DNA of 64,000 nt. Source: an uncultured Anaerolineae bacterium (lineage in GTDB: Bacteria; Chloroflexota; Anaerolineae; Anaerolineales; Villigracilaceae). The notes under the pieces are model-generated. The model made no database searches. It worked only from the letters and a program-made list of their open reading frames with translations, and had not been told where the DNA came from. Where the stretch lies: positions 1 through 64,000 of the forward strand of contig CAILYI010000146.1 in the NCBI GenBank assembly GCA_903838415.1, given 5' to 3'. Below, piece after piece: positions 49,478 through 60,120 of this stretch (positions are counted from its first letter, which is position 1; each line of letters opens with the position of its first letter). A program made the translations under genes and the position numbers.

Positions 49478-51283
49478 TCACATCACTTCTGGGGCTGTGA
49501 TGCCCAAAAGCGCCAAGGCATTGGCAATGGTCTGCTTTGCGGCGGCTACCAGCCGCAGGCGCGCAGACTTGACCGACTCATCGTCGGTTTGGAGCACCGG
49601 CACAGCGTGATAAAAACTGTGGAAGGTATTCGCCAGGTCATAAACATAAGATGCAATCACCATCGGGCGGTATTCATTCGCCGCCTGTTGGACCAAAGCG
49701 GGGAAGCGGGTAATCTGCTCGATCAACTCGATTTCATGAGTCGCTAGCTCATACCCAAAACCGGCCGTCTCTGGTAAACCGGATGATTTCTTTAAAATGG
49801 AATTGGCGCGCACGTACGCATTCTGGATGTAAGGCCCGGTGCGCCCGTCGAAACTGAGGGCCTCATTGATGTCAAAAACAATATCCTTGTTGTTATCCAC
49901 CGCCAGCATGGAATAAGTCAACGCTCCCAGCCCGATCGTCCTGGCGACGCCAGCGCGCTCGGTTTCGGGCATATTCGGGTTCTTCTCGGCAATCACCGCC
50001 AGCACCCGCTGAATCGCTTCATCATAAACTTCCTTAAACAGCACCACCCGTCCGCGCCGGGCCGACATGGCCCCTTCAGGCAGGCTGACATATCCATAGG
50101 AAAGATGGAAACACTTCTCAGATTGCGTAAAACCCCACAGCTTGAGGATAGCAAAAGTCTGCTGCATGTGCATGGCCTGGCGCACATCGATCACATAAAT
50201 CGAGCGATCGACGTGATACTGCTCAAATTTCACCTTGGCCAGCGCCAAATCCTTGGTCAGGTAAAGCGTGGTGCCATCCGAACGCAAAATCACGTTGGTG
50301 CGATATTTTTCCTTCGTCAGCCCAAGCTTCTCGTCAATTTTGACGATCACCGCCCCACCGTTGGGGCGTTCGTCCGTGGCGATGTCTTTGGCAATCAGCT
50401 CATCCACGATCGCCTTTGAAGGCTCATCCACTTCACTCTCAAAAAACCAAACGTCGATATTCGCGCCGAGCATCTTCAGAATATCGCGCAATTCTTCCAG
50501 ACTCCACTCGCGCGTTTTCAGCCACAATTGGCGGACTTCGGGATCGCCTTCGTCCCATTTTCGATACATTTCACGTCGTTCAGCGTCATACGCTTCGCGC
50601 CGGGATTTTTCTTCCGCGCTTTCGCCTTCTTTCGCTTCGAGCAGCCGAGTCGCTTCAACATAAATATTTGCCAGCCACTGCCCGCGTTCGTGGACGCCCT
50701 GCGGCTCTTGCCCACTGTAAAATTTGTCATACGCCCACAACACAGTAATCACGCCCAGGCCAATATCCCCCGGATACGAGGCGCGAATGGTTTCATAACC
50801 TGCAAACTGCACAATCCGCGCCAGTGACTCACCCAAAATGGTATTGCGCGCGTGTCCAATATGAAACGAATGATGCGTATTCGGCTGAGCATATTCCACC
50901 ATCACGCGCTCGACCTTTGGCGCACCCGCTCCAAAGCGGGAACCAGCCGTCAAAACGGTATTCACCACCCGTGAAGCATATTCCGGCGTGGAAAAATACA
51001 GATTGAGATAGGCCTTGACCGCCTCGCTATGGCTGATTCCGTCAACAGAACCGACATAAGCCTTGGCCTGTTCCGCCATTTCGGCGGCGCGCTGCGGCAC
51101 TGGAAGTCCCTTCCCTTTCCCGGCTTTGGCCTCGTTGGCCGCCATCTGAAAAAAGGAACAGGAGATCCCCCACTCCCCGCTAAAGGGAATGGCAGCCCAT
51201 TTGAGCTCAGTTTCCGGGATATCATTTTTAGCGCAAAAAGCCTTAATCTTGGCTTCGATGGTTTGTTGCTCGTGTTCAAACAT
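49478..51283 (-). CDS. argS: Arginyl-tRNA synthetase
   Basis: VEYAQPNTHHSFHIGHARNTILGESLARI, GYVSLPEGAMSARRGRVV, FDGRTGPYIQNAYVR. Confidence 0.95.
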   Translation of the reverse strand: MFEHEQQTIEAKIKAFCAKNDIPETELKWAAIPFSGEWGISCSFFQMAANEAKAGKGKGLPVPQRAAEMAEQAKAYVGSVDGISHSEAVKAYLNLYFSTPEYASRVVNTVLTAGSRFGAGAPKVERVMVEYAQPNTHHSFHIGHARNTILGESLARIVQFAGYETIRASYPGDIGLGVITVLWAYDKFYSGQEPQGVHERGQWLANIYVEATRLLEAKEGESAEEKSRREAYDAERREMYRKWDEGDPEVRQLWLKTREWSLEELRDILKMLGANIDVWFFESEVDEPSKAIVDELIAKDIATDERPNGGAVIVKIDEKLGLTKEKYRTNVILRSDGTTLYLTKDLALAKVKFEQYHVDRSIYVIDVRQAMHMQQTFAILKLWGFTQSEKCFHLSYGYVSLPEGAMSARRGRVVLFKEVYDEAIQRVLAVIAEKNPNMPETERAGVARTIGLGALTYSMLAVDNNKDIVFDINEALSFDGRTGPYIQNAYVRANSILKKSSGLPETAGFGYELATHEIELIEQITRFPALVQQAANEYRPMVIASYVYDLANTFHSFYHAVPVLQTDDESVKSARLRLVAAAKQTIANALALLGITAPEVM

Positions 51284-51400
51284 AATTCACCTGTAGGAAT
51301 GATTTCGCAGGGAAGATTATAACATCCCGAATAAGCGAAAACTCGCTTAAGACGTTTGCACAATTCAAAACATGACTTTTGGCGTAGCCCCTGCCAAACT

Positions 51401-51431
51401 AAAAAGACCCTGAAGTTTACACTCCAGGGTC
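51401..51431 (-). terminator. Terminator of rubrerythrin gene
   Basis: GACCCTG...CAGGGTC with T-tract on the minus strand. Confidence 0.75.
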
Positions 51432-51447
51432 CGAGAAAACAAGGAAA

Positions 51448-51945
51448 TTATTCGACCGCTAAAAATTTCTCAGCAGGAGTGCCACAAACCGGGCATTTGC
51501 CTTCGAATTTGCCTTCGTGAGTATATCCACAGAATGGGCAGACATAATATTCGGGAACCGGGGCGTTCGGGTCCATGTGCTCGAGGGCATAGCGATAGAG
51601 TGCCTCGTGAACCTTCTCAACTTCGTAAGCCCACTTGAAGGAAGTGAGGCCTTTCTTGTCGCCTTCAGCTTCGGCGTCCGCGATCATGGGCGGATACATG
51701 GTAGTGACTTCGTAATTCTCACCCGCAATCGCTGCCTTGAGGTTATCGCTGGTGGAGCTGACGCCGCCAAACGCCTTAAAGTGATTGATGGCATGCACCG
51801 ATTCGGCCATCGCAGCGGCGCGGAAGAGCTTGGCAATCTGAGGGTAGCCCTCGTCTTCTGCTTTTTTGGCAAACGCCGTGTACTTGCGTCCAGCCTGTGA
51901 TTCGCCCGCAAACGCAGCTTGAAGATTATCAGTTGTTTTTGACAT
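51448..51945 (-). CDS. Rubrerythrin
   Basis: MSKTTDNLQAAFAGESQAGRKYTAFAKKAEDEGYPQIAKLFRAAAMAESVHA...YYVCPFCGYTHEGKFEGKCPVCGTP; start refined to 51945. Confidence 0.95.
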   Translation of the reverse strand: MSKTTDNLQAAFAGESQAGRKYTAFAKKAEDEGYPQIAKLFRAAAMAESVHAINHFKAFGGVSSTSDNLKAAIAGENYEVTTMYPPMIADAEAEGDKKGLTSFKWAYEVEKVHEALYRYALEHMDPNAPVPEYYVCPFCGYTHEGKFEGKCPVCGTPAEKFLAVE

Positions 51946-52071
51946 GGTATGCTCCTTGGTGAAATCAGATAAACTTACACCATTATTAAAACACAACACT
52001 GAAGTCAAAACACGTTTAATGATCACATTTATCAGGTGACATCCTTCCTGAATGTGCGCTTTAACCACAAA

Positions 52072-52095
52072 GACGGGAGCATAAATGCTCCCGTC
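52072..52095 (-). terminator. Terminator of rpsT
   Basis: GACGGGAGCAT-aa-ATGCTCCCGTC, minus strand followed by TTTG. Confidence 0.7.
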
Positions 52096-52122
52096 ATAAG
52101 TGTCATGAGTGGTAAAGAAAAT

Positions 52123-52386
52123 TTACTTTGCTTCGGCTGCAGCCAGCGCCTTCATCAGGCGGCTCTTGCGGCGCGAGGCATTGTTTCTGTGAATAACACC
52201 CTTTTCAGCAGCCTTGTCCAGGCGGCTGATGGCCTCAAGGACAGCGGCTTTATCGGGCTTGCCAGAATCAATGGAAGCGCGCGCATCGCGAACGGCAGCA
52301 CGTGCTGCGCCACGGAAAGTACGGTTGCGCAGGCGACGTTTTTCGTTCTGGTGGTTGCGCTTGATCTGAGATTTAATGTTTGCCAA
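52123..52386 (-). CDS. rpsT: 30S ribosomal protein S20
   Basis: MANIKSQIKRNHQNEKRRLRNRTFRGAARAAVRDAR...HRNNASRRKSRLMKAL. Confidence 0.95.
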   Translation of the reverse strand: MANIKSQIKRNHQNEKRRLRNRTFRGAARAAVRDARASIDSGKPDKAAVLEAISRLDKAAEKGVIHRNNASRRKSRLMKALAAAEAK

Positions 52387-52483
52387 GGTAGTTCCTCCGA
52401 AAATGATTCCTATACAGCGGGGCTAAATTCTACACGAGAGGGCGCGTTTTGTCCAGCTTAAAGACACGCGAAAAGCATACGAA

Positions 52484-52513
52484 CTTCCAGCCGCCGGAAC
52501 CGGCGGCTGGAAG
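52484..52513 (-). terminator. Terminator of the LysM gene
   Basis: CTTCCAGCCGCCGG-aa-CCGGCGGCTGGAAG perfect 14 bp stem. Confidence 0.65.
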
Positions 52514-52519
52514 TATTAT

Positions 52520-53359
52520 TTACGGGGTGGCCGTGGGCGTTACAGTCGGCGCAATGCCACCGGGAGGCGTAGGCGTAAACGGGGATGGCGGCGTGGCAGA
52601 CGGACCGGGTGTAATGGTCGGTTGCGGGGAGGCCGTGGGCGTTACCAGGTTGGCACGAATGACGATCTGCTGTCCAACAAAGATTTTGTTTGCATCGGTA
52701 ATATTATTCTCTTTGAGGATGTCTTCAAAGGTGCTGTTGTACATGGCAGCGATCCCAGCAATGGTATCACCCGCCTGGATGGTGTAATCGATCTGGGTAC
52801 CGGGTTTCAAATCTGGCGGAATGGGCGTAGCGGTAGGCAGCTTCATATCCGGGTTGGGGATGATGATTTTCTGGCCCACGCTGACGTTGGCAGTCGCCGG
52901 GTCAATCGTCGGGTTAAGCAGGAACAGTAACGCGACGCCGTTATCGCCGAGATTAAACTTGGTCGAAATTGCATCAAGCGAATCGCCTTCTTGAATCGTA
53001 TATTCAAACGGTTTGTCCGGCGTCGGCGAGAGGGTGATGGTGGCGGTCGGCGTTTCGGTGGCCGTCGCCGTAAAAGTGGGAGTACTCGTCGGCGAGGGAG
53101 TCGTGGTCGGGGTGGGGGTTTCCGTCGCAAACAGGGAAATTTTCGGTCCGTTAGCGCTGGTCAACCAAACAACCAACAGTATCAATCCAGCAAAAACCAA
53201 TAAGACGACCAATCCCCAGATAACGAAGGGACCGATCTGCTGGCGCTTCTTGTACGATGAAATCATCATGGAAGGTGGTTTGCTCGGCGGTGGCGCCAGG
53301 GGTTTCAATGGCGCGTCAGATTTGTTTTCGGGAGGAGTTTTTGGAGTTTTATTTAGCAT
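52520..53359 (-). CDS. TM-anchored protein with Thr/Pro-rich linker and two LysM domains
   Basis: TETPTPTTTPSPTSTPTFTATATETPTAT linker; EYTIQEGDSLDAISTKFN..., DYTIQAGDTIAGIAAMYN...; start refined to 53359. Confidence 0.85.
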   Translation of the reverse strand: MLNKTPKTPPENKSDAPLKPLAPPPSKPPSMMISSYKKRQQIGPFVIWGLVVLLVFAGLILLVVWLTSANGPKISLFATETPTPTTTPSPTSTPTFTATATETPTATITLSPTPDKPFEYTIQEGDSLDAISTKFNLGDNGVALLFLLNPTIDPATANVSVGQKIIIPNPDMKLPTATPIPPDLKPGTQIDYTIQAGDTIAGIAAMYNSTFEDILKENNITDANKIFVGQQIVIRANLVTPTASPQPTITPGPSATPPSPFTPTPPGGIAPTVTPTATP

Positions 53360-53453
53360 AACCTTTGCCTTTCGGTAGCCCGGACAGGAAGAAATTTTAT
53401 CCCATCCCGTATAAATGTATTCTACCTGAAAAATGCCTGATTCAGGACAAAAA

Positions 53454-53490
53454 ACACGCAATACCTGACAGCCAGAGGGGTATTGCGTGT
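53454..53490 (-). terminator. Terminator of uvrA
   Basis: ACACGCAATACC...GGTATTGCGTGT, followed by T-rich minus strand. Confidence 0.75.
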
Positions 53491-53502
53491 GTCAATGAAA
53501 GA

Positions 53503-56394
53503 TTAAACGCGCATATGGGCTTTCAGGAATTGGCCGGTGTAACTCGCTTCGATTTCCATGATCTGTTCGGGCAGGCCTTCAGCGACCAATTCGCCACCAC
53601 GGTCGCCGCCTTCGGGGCCAAGATCAATGACCCAATCGGCTACTTTGATGATATCAAGGTTGTGTTCGATAATCAACACCGAGTTCCCGGCGTCCACCAG
53701 ACGCTGCAGGACTTCGATCAGCTTGTGCACATCAGCCGCGTGCAGGCCAACTGACGGTTCATCCAGCACGTACAAGGTCCGCCCGGTGGCGCGACGTGAA
53801 AGTTCTTTGGCCAGTTTGACGCGCTGCGCTTCGCCGCCCGAAAGCGTGGTGGCGGGCTGTCCGATTTTGACGTAGCCCAGGCCAACTTCCTGCAAAAGCC
53901 CCAATTTATTTACCATGTTCGGGAAGGCGGAAAACAACTCCACACCTTCTTCGACAGTCGTATCGAGCACGTCTGCAATCGATTTACCTTTGAAATGCAC
54001 CTGAAGCGTCTCGCGGTTGAAGCGTGTGCCGTGACAAACATCGCATGGCACATAAATATCGGGGAGAAACTGCATTTCAATGCGCAGCATGCCCTGTCCC
54101 TGGCAGGCTTCGCAGCGCCCGCCATGCACGTTAAACGAGAAACGCCCAGGCTTGTAGCCGCGCATTTTGCTTTCGGAGAGCTCCGCAAACAGCTTGCGGA
54201 TTTCGTCAAATAGCCCGGTATACGTTCCGGGGTTCGAGCGCGGCGTCCGTCCAATCGGCGATTGGTCAATTTCGATGATTTTATCCAAAAACTCAATGCC
54301 ATCGATGCGGTCGTGCTCGCCCGGTTGGGTGCGCGCGCCATTCAGGCGGGCCGCCAGCGAACTGTACAGGATATCCGTCATCAACGAGGACTTGCCGGAG
54401 CCGGAGACGCCCGTGATGCAAACCAGCTCTCCCAGCGGAATATTGACGGTGATGTTCTTGAGATTGTTGGCGCGCGCGCCGACGATACTCAAAACCTTGC
54501 CGTTGCCCGCGCGACGCTTTTCCGGGACTGGAACTTTCAGCCTGCCCGAAAGATAGGCGCCCGTCAGGGAGCGTGGATGCGCCAAAATCTGTTCCGGTGT
54601 GCCCTCGGCGATGATTTCGCCGCCATGCGCGCCAGCCGCCGGGCCAAGATCGATGATCCAGTCCGCAGTGCGGATGGTTTCGTCGTCGTGTTCGACTACC
54701 AAAACGGTATTGCCCAGATCGCGCAGACCCTTGAGCGTGGTCAGCAGTCGGTCGTTATCGCGCGGATGCAGGCCGATCGACGGTTCATCCAGCACGTAGA
54801 GTACCCCCACCAGCCGCGACCCAACCTGTGTGGCCAGGCGAATGCGCTGAGCTTCGCCGCCCGAAAGCGTGGCCGCCGAACGCTGCAAGGTCAAATAATC
54901 AAGACCGACGTTGACCAAAAATCCCAGGCGTGAACCAATCTCTTTCAGGATGCGCTCCGAAATGGCCTGTTGACGCGCATTAAGCGTCGTCTGCGGCCCG
55001 GATAACTGCTCCACCCATTGCAGCGAGCGATTTACCGGCCATTCGGTGATTTGCAGAATGTTGGCATCTGCCACCGTAACGGCCAGCGCCTCGGGGCGTA
55101 AACGCTTTCCGCCGCAGGTGGGACAGGGCCGATCAGTCATGTATTCGCTGATCTTGGTGCGGATGTAGTCCGAGTTGGTTTCGCGGTAGCGACGTTCCAT
55201 GTTGCCGATCACGCCTTCGAAAGCGGCGTCAAAGGTCGCCGAGCGGCCATCGCGATTCTGATAATGCACGCGGACTTTCTCGCCCTTTGTGCCGCGCAAA
55301 ACCAACTCCTGATGCGCCTGCGGCAGCTGTTTAAAAGCCTTGCTCATATCAATATGATAATGATGCGCCATGGCTTCGAGCATTTGCCAGTAATAGCCCA
55401 TACCCTCTTCGCGGACGTTATTCCATTCCATGGCAATCAGCGCACCATCCGCCAGCGATTTTTCAGGGTCGATGACACGCTCAGGGTCGATTTCAAGCTT
55501 TGCGCCAAGTCCCTGGCAATCGGGGCAGGCACCATGCGGAGTATTGAACGAAAAGGTGCGTGGTTCTATTGCAGGCAGGGAAATGCCATGCTCAGGGCAG
55601 GACAGGTTTTCAGAGAAGAACATGTCATGATCTTCGCCGCCATCTTTACCCGCCAACACCTGAATGGTGACATAGCCCTCGCCAAACTTAAGCGCCGTTT
55701 CGATCGAATCTGTTAGACGCGTGCGGGCGGCCTTCTCATCATCCGCCACGGTGGGGCGAGTGATAACCAGTCGATCCACCACGGCCTCGATATTGTGGAT
55801 TTTATAGCGATCCAGGGCGATTTCATCATCGAGGTTATAGGCCACACCGTCCACACGGGCGCGGGTGAAACCGGCCTTGCGGACTTCCTCGAAAACGGCC
55901 TGATAGGTGCCCTTGCGTCCACGCACAACCGGCGCCAGCACCATGATGCGCGTGCCTTCGGGCAGGTTCTCAACCGCTTCCACGATCTCCTGCGCAGACT
56001 GCTTGACCACTTCCCTGCCGCAGGTTGGGCAGTGTGGAATCCCGATGCGCGCATACAGCAGGCGCAGGTAATCATAAATCTCGGTGACGGTTCCAACCGT
56101 GGAGCGCGGATTGTGAGAAGTGGATTTTTGATCGATGGAGACGGCGGGCGAAAGCCCTTCGATGTAATCAACATCGGGCTTGTCCATTTGACCGATAAAC
56201 TGGCGCGCATAGGCTGAGAGTGATTCGACATAACGGCGTTGGCCTTCAGCAAAGATGGTATCAAACGCCAGGGACGATTTACCGGAACCAGACAGGCCGG
56301 TAATGACAACAAACTTGTCGCGCGGAATCTCAACCGTGATGTTTTTCAGGTTGTGCTGGCGCGCGCCAACGACACGGATAACGTTTTGAGTCAT
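53503..56394 (-). CDS. uvrA: Excinuclease ABC subunit A
   Basis: [61 protein letters not shown]; both ABC signatures and Zn fingers. Confidence 0.98.
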   Translation of the reverse strand: MTQNVIRVVGARQHNLKNITVEIPRDKFVVITGLSGSGKSSLAFDTIFAEGQRRYVESLSAYARQFIGQMDKPDVDYIEGLSPAVSIDQKSTSHNPRSTVGTVTEIYDYLRLLYARIGIPHCPTCGREVVKQSAQEIVEAVENLPEGTRIMVLAPVVRGRKGTYQAVFEEVRKAGFTRARVDGVAYNLDDEIALDRYKIHNIEAVVDRLVITRPTVADDEKAARTRLTDSIETALKFGEGYVTIQVLAGKDGGEDHDMFFSENLSCPEHGISLPAIEPRTFSFNTPHGACPDCQGLGAKLEIDPERVIDPEKSLADGALIAMEWNNVREEGMGYYWQMLEAMAHHYHIDMSKAFKQLPQAHQELVLRGTKGEKVRVHYQNRDGRSATFDAAFEGVIGNMERRYRETNSDYIRTKISEYMTDRPCPTCGGKRLRPEALAVTVADANILQITEWPVNRSLQWVEQLSGPQTTLNARQQAISERILKEIGSRLGFLVNVGLDYLTLQRSAATLSGGEAQRIRLATQVGSRLVGVLYVLDEPSIGLHPRDNDRLLTTLKGLRDLGNTVLVVEHDDETIRTADWIIDLGPAAGAHGGEIIAEGTPEQILAHPRSLTGAYLSGRLKVPVPEKRRAGNGKVLSIVGARANNLKNITVNIPLGELVCITGVSGSGKSSLMTDILYSSLAARLNGARTQPGEHDRIDGIEFLDKIIEIDQSPIGRTPRSNPGTYTGLFDEIRKLFAELSESKMRGYKPGRFSFNVHGGRCEACQGQGMLRIEMQFLPDIYVPCDVCHGTRFNRETLQVHFKGKSIADVLDTTVEEGVELFSAFPNMVNKLGLLQEVGLGYVKIGQPATTLSGGEAQRVKLAKELSRRATGRTLYVLDEPSVGLHAADVHKLIEVLQRLVDAGNSVLIIEHNLDIIKVADWVIDLGPEGGDRGGELVAEGLPEQIMEIEASYTGQFLKAHMRV

Positions 56395-56670
56395 AAGGGT
56401 ATGGGAAGGGGAAACGGATAATGATCAGGGCAGGAAAAAGCTCAATAGTCGGCGAGTCAGGCAAAGGAGTGCCTGTTTTGCTAAATAATTATAGCACATA
56501 TGTTTCACGATAAGTAATCGCCGATTTAACGGAAATTCTTTTGGAGACGAAATATTATTTTACCCCAGAGTACAGCCTCTCCGCAAATTTTCAATGAGAC
56601 CAAACTTCTCCCCGAGAATTGACCGCCGGAATTCGAATTATAATGAATTCGATCGCGGTCCCCTTTTTCA

Positions 56671-58188
56671 ATGAAGAATTCCCGGTTTTGGAGCCACATG
56701 GTGAATGGATTTTTAAACAACTCTGCGGCAATGCTGCAAACGATGAGAAATTCCATGCGCCATTTTGCGCCAAAGAAGTACCTGCCGCATCTGGCTTTGT
56801 TGCTTATTACCAGCGTTTTGATCTTTTACAGGCTCAATGTTCCACAAGCGCTCATTTTTGACGAAACCTACCACATCCCCTCGGCCCAAAAATATTTAAA
56901 CGGGGTCTTTTATCAGGAAAACCACCCGCCCATCGGCAAACTGTTGATCGCTTTCGGCCAGCTGCTATATGGCGGCGAAATCCGTCCGGATTTCGTTGGC
57001 GTGGAAAAAATCTCCGCGCCCTGGCCCAAGGATTTTGATATTACCGGTTTCAGGATTGCGCCCGCGCTTTTTGGCATTTTTATCCCGCTGATTTTGTTTT
57101 TGGTGCTCAAAACCATCACCGGAAATACGATCACATCCTGGTTGATGGCGTTGTTGTTATGCTTTGATACGGCCTTCTTAATGCAAGCGCGCATCGCAAT
57201 GCTGGATGTTTTTCTGCTATTTTTCGTTTTCTTATCAACGCTGTTCTTTGTACGCGCCTTTCTGACGGAAAAACCGGTTTCTTTTTTTGAGCTGGCCATG
57301 TTTGGAGTTGTTTCCGGCTGCGCCGCGAATGTCAAAGACACCGGCTTGATCGTGCTGGTGCCGTTCGGCCTTCTCACGCTGAAAACCCTGAGACAGAAGT
57401 CGTTCTCCCAAACGCTTTCGTTGACATCCATTTTCTTGACCTGCTTCGCGATAACCTATCTCGGCTGGTGGCTGATCCATTTTTCCATTGCAAACACCCT
57501 CTATGAGGACAAAACCTATAAAATCTCGCAAGAGCACCGGGATATTTTGACGGGGGACGTCGCTCCGCCCAATCCAATTCGAACGTTCTACATTGAAATG
57601 GTGGATGCGTTTAAATTCAGCAAACAATACAACGAAGGTGTGCCTGCGCTTAAACTGGGGAATCCCGAAGAAGTGGGCAGTCCCTGGTATTACTGGGTGA
57701 TGGGTGGGACGGCTATCAATTACCGCTGGGAGACGCCCAACGGGATTGACTACCGTTATAGTTACCTGGTGCCCAACCCGGTCACCTGGATGGTTTCGCT
57801 GCTGGGCGTCATTTTTGGAAGTTCGCTCGTTTTGTCAGATTTACTTTATCGATTTTTAAATCCCGGCAAATTAAAGACGTTCTTATACGCTTTTGTGACG
57901 CTTTACTGGTGCTATATTGTGCCTTTCTGGTTCATCAAGCGCGTGATGTACCTGTATCATTACCTGCCCGCCATGCTGCTGGGGCTGATACTCTTTGCCG
58001 TTTTCGTCAAACTGGCGCCTTTCAAATCAGGCCACAAGCGATCCTTCATCGTTCTGCTCGTACTGATCGCCGGGATCGTGTGCCTGCTGCTGCTCTCCTT
58101 TATTTATTATCAACCGCTAACCAACGCCGAATTCCAGCTCCGTAATTTTTGGCCATTTTGGAAGTTGATGTGCGTTAAATGCGGCTAA
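56671..58188 (+). CDS. Dolichyl-phosphate-mannose-protein mannosyltransferase (PMT) family membrane protein
   Basis: IFDETYHIPSAQKYLNGVFYQENHPPIGKLLIAFGQLL...PWYYWVMGGTAINYRWETPNGIDYRYSYLVPNPVTWMV. Start may be a downstream Met. Confidence 0.82.
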   Translation: MKNSRFWSHMVNGFLNNSAAMLQTMRNSMRHFAPKKYLPHLALLLITSVLIFYRLNVPQALIFDETYHIPSAQKYLNGVFYQENHPPIGKLLIAFGQLLYGGEIRPDFVGVEKISAPWPKDFDITGFRIAPALFGIFIPLILFLVLKTITGNTITSWLMALLLCFDTAFLMQARIAMLDVFLLFFVFLSTLFFVRAFLTEKPVSFFELAMFGVVSGCAANVKDTGLIVLVPFGLLTLKTLRQKSFSQTLSLTSIFLTCFAITYLGWWLIHFSIANTLYEDKTYKISQEHRDILTGDVAPPNPIRTFYIEMVDAFKFSKQYNEGVPALKLGNPEEVGSPWYYWVMGGTAINYRWETPNGIDYRYSYLVPNPVTWMVSLLGVIFGSSLVLSDLLYRFLNPGKLKTFLYAFVTLYWCYIVPFWFIKRVMYLYHYLPAMLLGLILFAVFVKLAPFKSGHKRSFIVLLVLIAGIVCLLLLSFIYYQPLTNAEFQLRNFWPFWKLMCVKCG

Positions 58189-58390
58189 TTCGGGCCAAAA
58201 CGCAATATCCGTTCAACCAGCTGACCGAAACCCAGCACCCGGTCAGAAGCAGCAAATACAATGGAAAGCCGCCTCCTTTTCAGCTTTTTACGATCATCAG
58301 AGGCGTGATATACTCGCAAAACTGTAACTTCTCTCCCCCGGCAGGGTTTTATAGATTACAACTCGCCGGGAATTCCACACCGAGGCACAC

Positions 58391-58945
58391 ATGGAACTCA
58401 GCGACGAAGAAATTCTGGCGCTCGCAGCGCAAGGCGACCGGGATGCGTTTGGCCTGCTTTACGAACGCTACATAGACCGGATTTTCAACTACGTCTATTA
58501 CCGCACGGGCAATGCCAATGACGCCGAAGATCTGACAGCGCGAGTTTTCCAGCGGGCGATGAATCACATCATCAACTACACCGATCGTGGTGTGCCATTT
58601 TCAGCCTGGTTGTACCGTATTGCGCACAACCTGGTTGCCAACTGGCACCGCGACCGCAGCCGCAAGCAGGAAATTCCGCTTTCAGAAGCACCGCTGGTTG
58701 CCAAAGGCGATGCACCCGAATCCAGCCTGGTGCATACTCAACAGCAAGAAGCCCTGCTCAGTCTCATCCGCTCGCTGCCTGCAGAACGCCAGACGCTGTT
58801 GATTTTGAAGTTCGTCGAGCACATGTCAAACGCTGAAATTGGCGAAATCATGGGACGCAGTGAAGGTGCGGTCAAAAGCCTGTATCACCGCACACTGCTG
58901 GCGTTACGTGATGACATTGGCGATGCCGACCAATACAGTGATTGA
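58391..58945 (+). CDS. ECF-type RNA polymerase sigma factor
   Basis: GDRDAFGLLYERYIDRIFNYVYYRTGNANDAEDLTARVFQRAM...GVPFSAWLYRIAHNLVANWHRD...MSNAEIGEIMGRSEGAVKSLYHRTLLAL. Confidence 0.93.
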   Translation: MELSDEEILALAAQGDRDAFGLLYERYIDRIFNYVYYRTGNANDAEDLTARVFQRAMNHIINYTDRGVPFSAWLYRIAHNLVANWHRDRSRKQEIPLSEAPLVAKGDAPESSLVHTQQQEALLSLIRSLPAERQTLLILKFVEHMSNAEIGEIMGRSEGAVKSLYHRTLLALRDDIGDADQYSD

Positions 58946-58977
58946 AATCATTATGGCCAACCACAAAGGAGAGAAAA

Positions 58978-59820
58978 ATGTTACGAATTGTGACCGACGG
59001 CGCAGCAGATTTACCACAGGAATGGCAAAAAGAATTCGGCATCGATATCATTCCAATCAACATCCAGTTTGGCGATAAAACCTATCTCCAAGGCGTGGAA
59101 CTCGATAACGAGGGCTTCTACAAACTGGTCGATGAAACCAAGAAAATCCCCAAGACCTCGCAGCCCAGCCCGCACCAATTCAGCGAATTCTACAAAAAAA
59201 TCGCCCAACCAGGCGATACCATTTTGTCGATCCACGTCACCAGCAAACTCTCCGGAACCTACGCTTCAGCAGTTGCCGCCGGGCAAGAACTGAGCGAAAC
59301 CTTCAAAGTGATGCCCTTCGACTCGGCCACAGGCTCGCTGGGAATTGGCTTTATGTGCCGCGAAGCCCGCAAGATGGAACGCGCCGGGAAAAGCATTGAT
59401 GAAATCCTGCAACACCTGGAAACCATGCGCAAAACAGGCCGCCTGGTGCTGTCACTGGACACGCTCGAATATGCCCGCATGAGCGGACGCGTTGGCACGA
59501 TGCAGGCAGCGCTGGCCTCGGTGCTCAATGTCAAACCGATCGCGGTGCTCAATGACGGCCTGTTACACATGACAGAAAAAGTACGCACCCGTAAAGCATC
59601 CCTCGAACGCCTGCTAGCCATCATCAAAGAAGAAGTCGGCGACAAACCGGTCTACATGGCGATTCTGCATGCCCGCGACCCCAAAGCCGGTCAAGACCTG
59701 ATGAAACAAGCTGAAGCCATGTTCACCACCAAAGACCTTATCCTTAGCGATCTCTCAATTTCACTTGCGGCAAATTTTGGGCCCGGGACAGTAGGAATTG
59801 CCGTATTCCCAACGGAGTAA
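58978..59820 (+). CDS. DegV family (fatty-acid-binding) protein
   Basis: LRIVTDGAADLPQEWQKEFGIDIIPINIQFGDKTY, KTSQPSPHQFSEFY, HVTSKLSGTYASA; AAGGAGAG before ATG 58978. Confidence 0.93.
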   Translation: MLRIVTDGAADLPQEWQKEFGIDIIPINIQFGDKTYLQGVELDNEGFYKLVDETKKIPKTSQPSPHQFSEFYKKIAQPGDTILSIHVTSKLSGTYASAVAAGQELSETFKVMPFDSATGSLGIGFMCREARKMERAGKSIDEILQHLETMRKTGRLVLSLDTLEYARMSGRVGTMQAALASVLNVKPIAVLNDGLLHMTEKVRTRKASLERLLAIIKEEVGDKPVYMAILHARDPKAGQDLMKQAEAMFTTKDLILSDLSISLAANFGPGTVGIAVFPTE

Positions 59821-59823
59821 TCT

Positions 59824-60081
59824 ATGCCAGTAAAACAAATAACCGATTTTGACCCCATGGAAAACGAGCTTGAAGCCGCCTTCCACCGTGTCCGTCCATC
59901 CAAAAAGTTCGTGCAGACCGTGCGGCAGCGTATCAACTTCAAGCCGCCGGTCGAAATCGCTCAAAGGCTGTCATCCCCGCCATCCATGCTCTTGATCCTG
60001 GGAGGCGTACTCTCTGTCAGCCTGCTCATCATCACCGTGGCCAGGGCAATTTTTTACCTGACCAACCGCACAAAAATCTAA
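59824..60081 (+). CDS. Small single-TM protein downstream of ECF sigma/DegV
   Basis: MPVKQITDFDPMENELEAAFHRVRPSKKFVQTVRQRI...MLLILGGVLSVSLLIITVARAIFYL. Confidence 0.6.
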   Translation: MPVKQITDFDPMENELEAAFHRVRPSKKFVQTVRQRINFKPPVEIAQRLSSPPSMLLILGGVLSVSLLIITVARAIFYLTNRTKI

Positions 60082-60082
60082 T

Positions 60083-60119
60083 AAAAAAATCGACCGGTTT
60101 CAAGCCGGTCGATTTTTTT
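60083..60119. terminator. Bidirectional terminator
   Basis: AAAAAAATCGACCGG...CCGGTCGATTTTTTT between convergent genes. Confidence 0.9.
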
Positions 60120-60120
60120 A

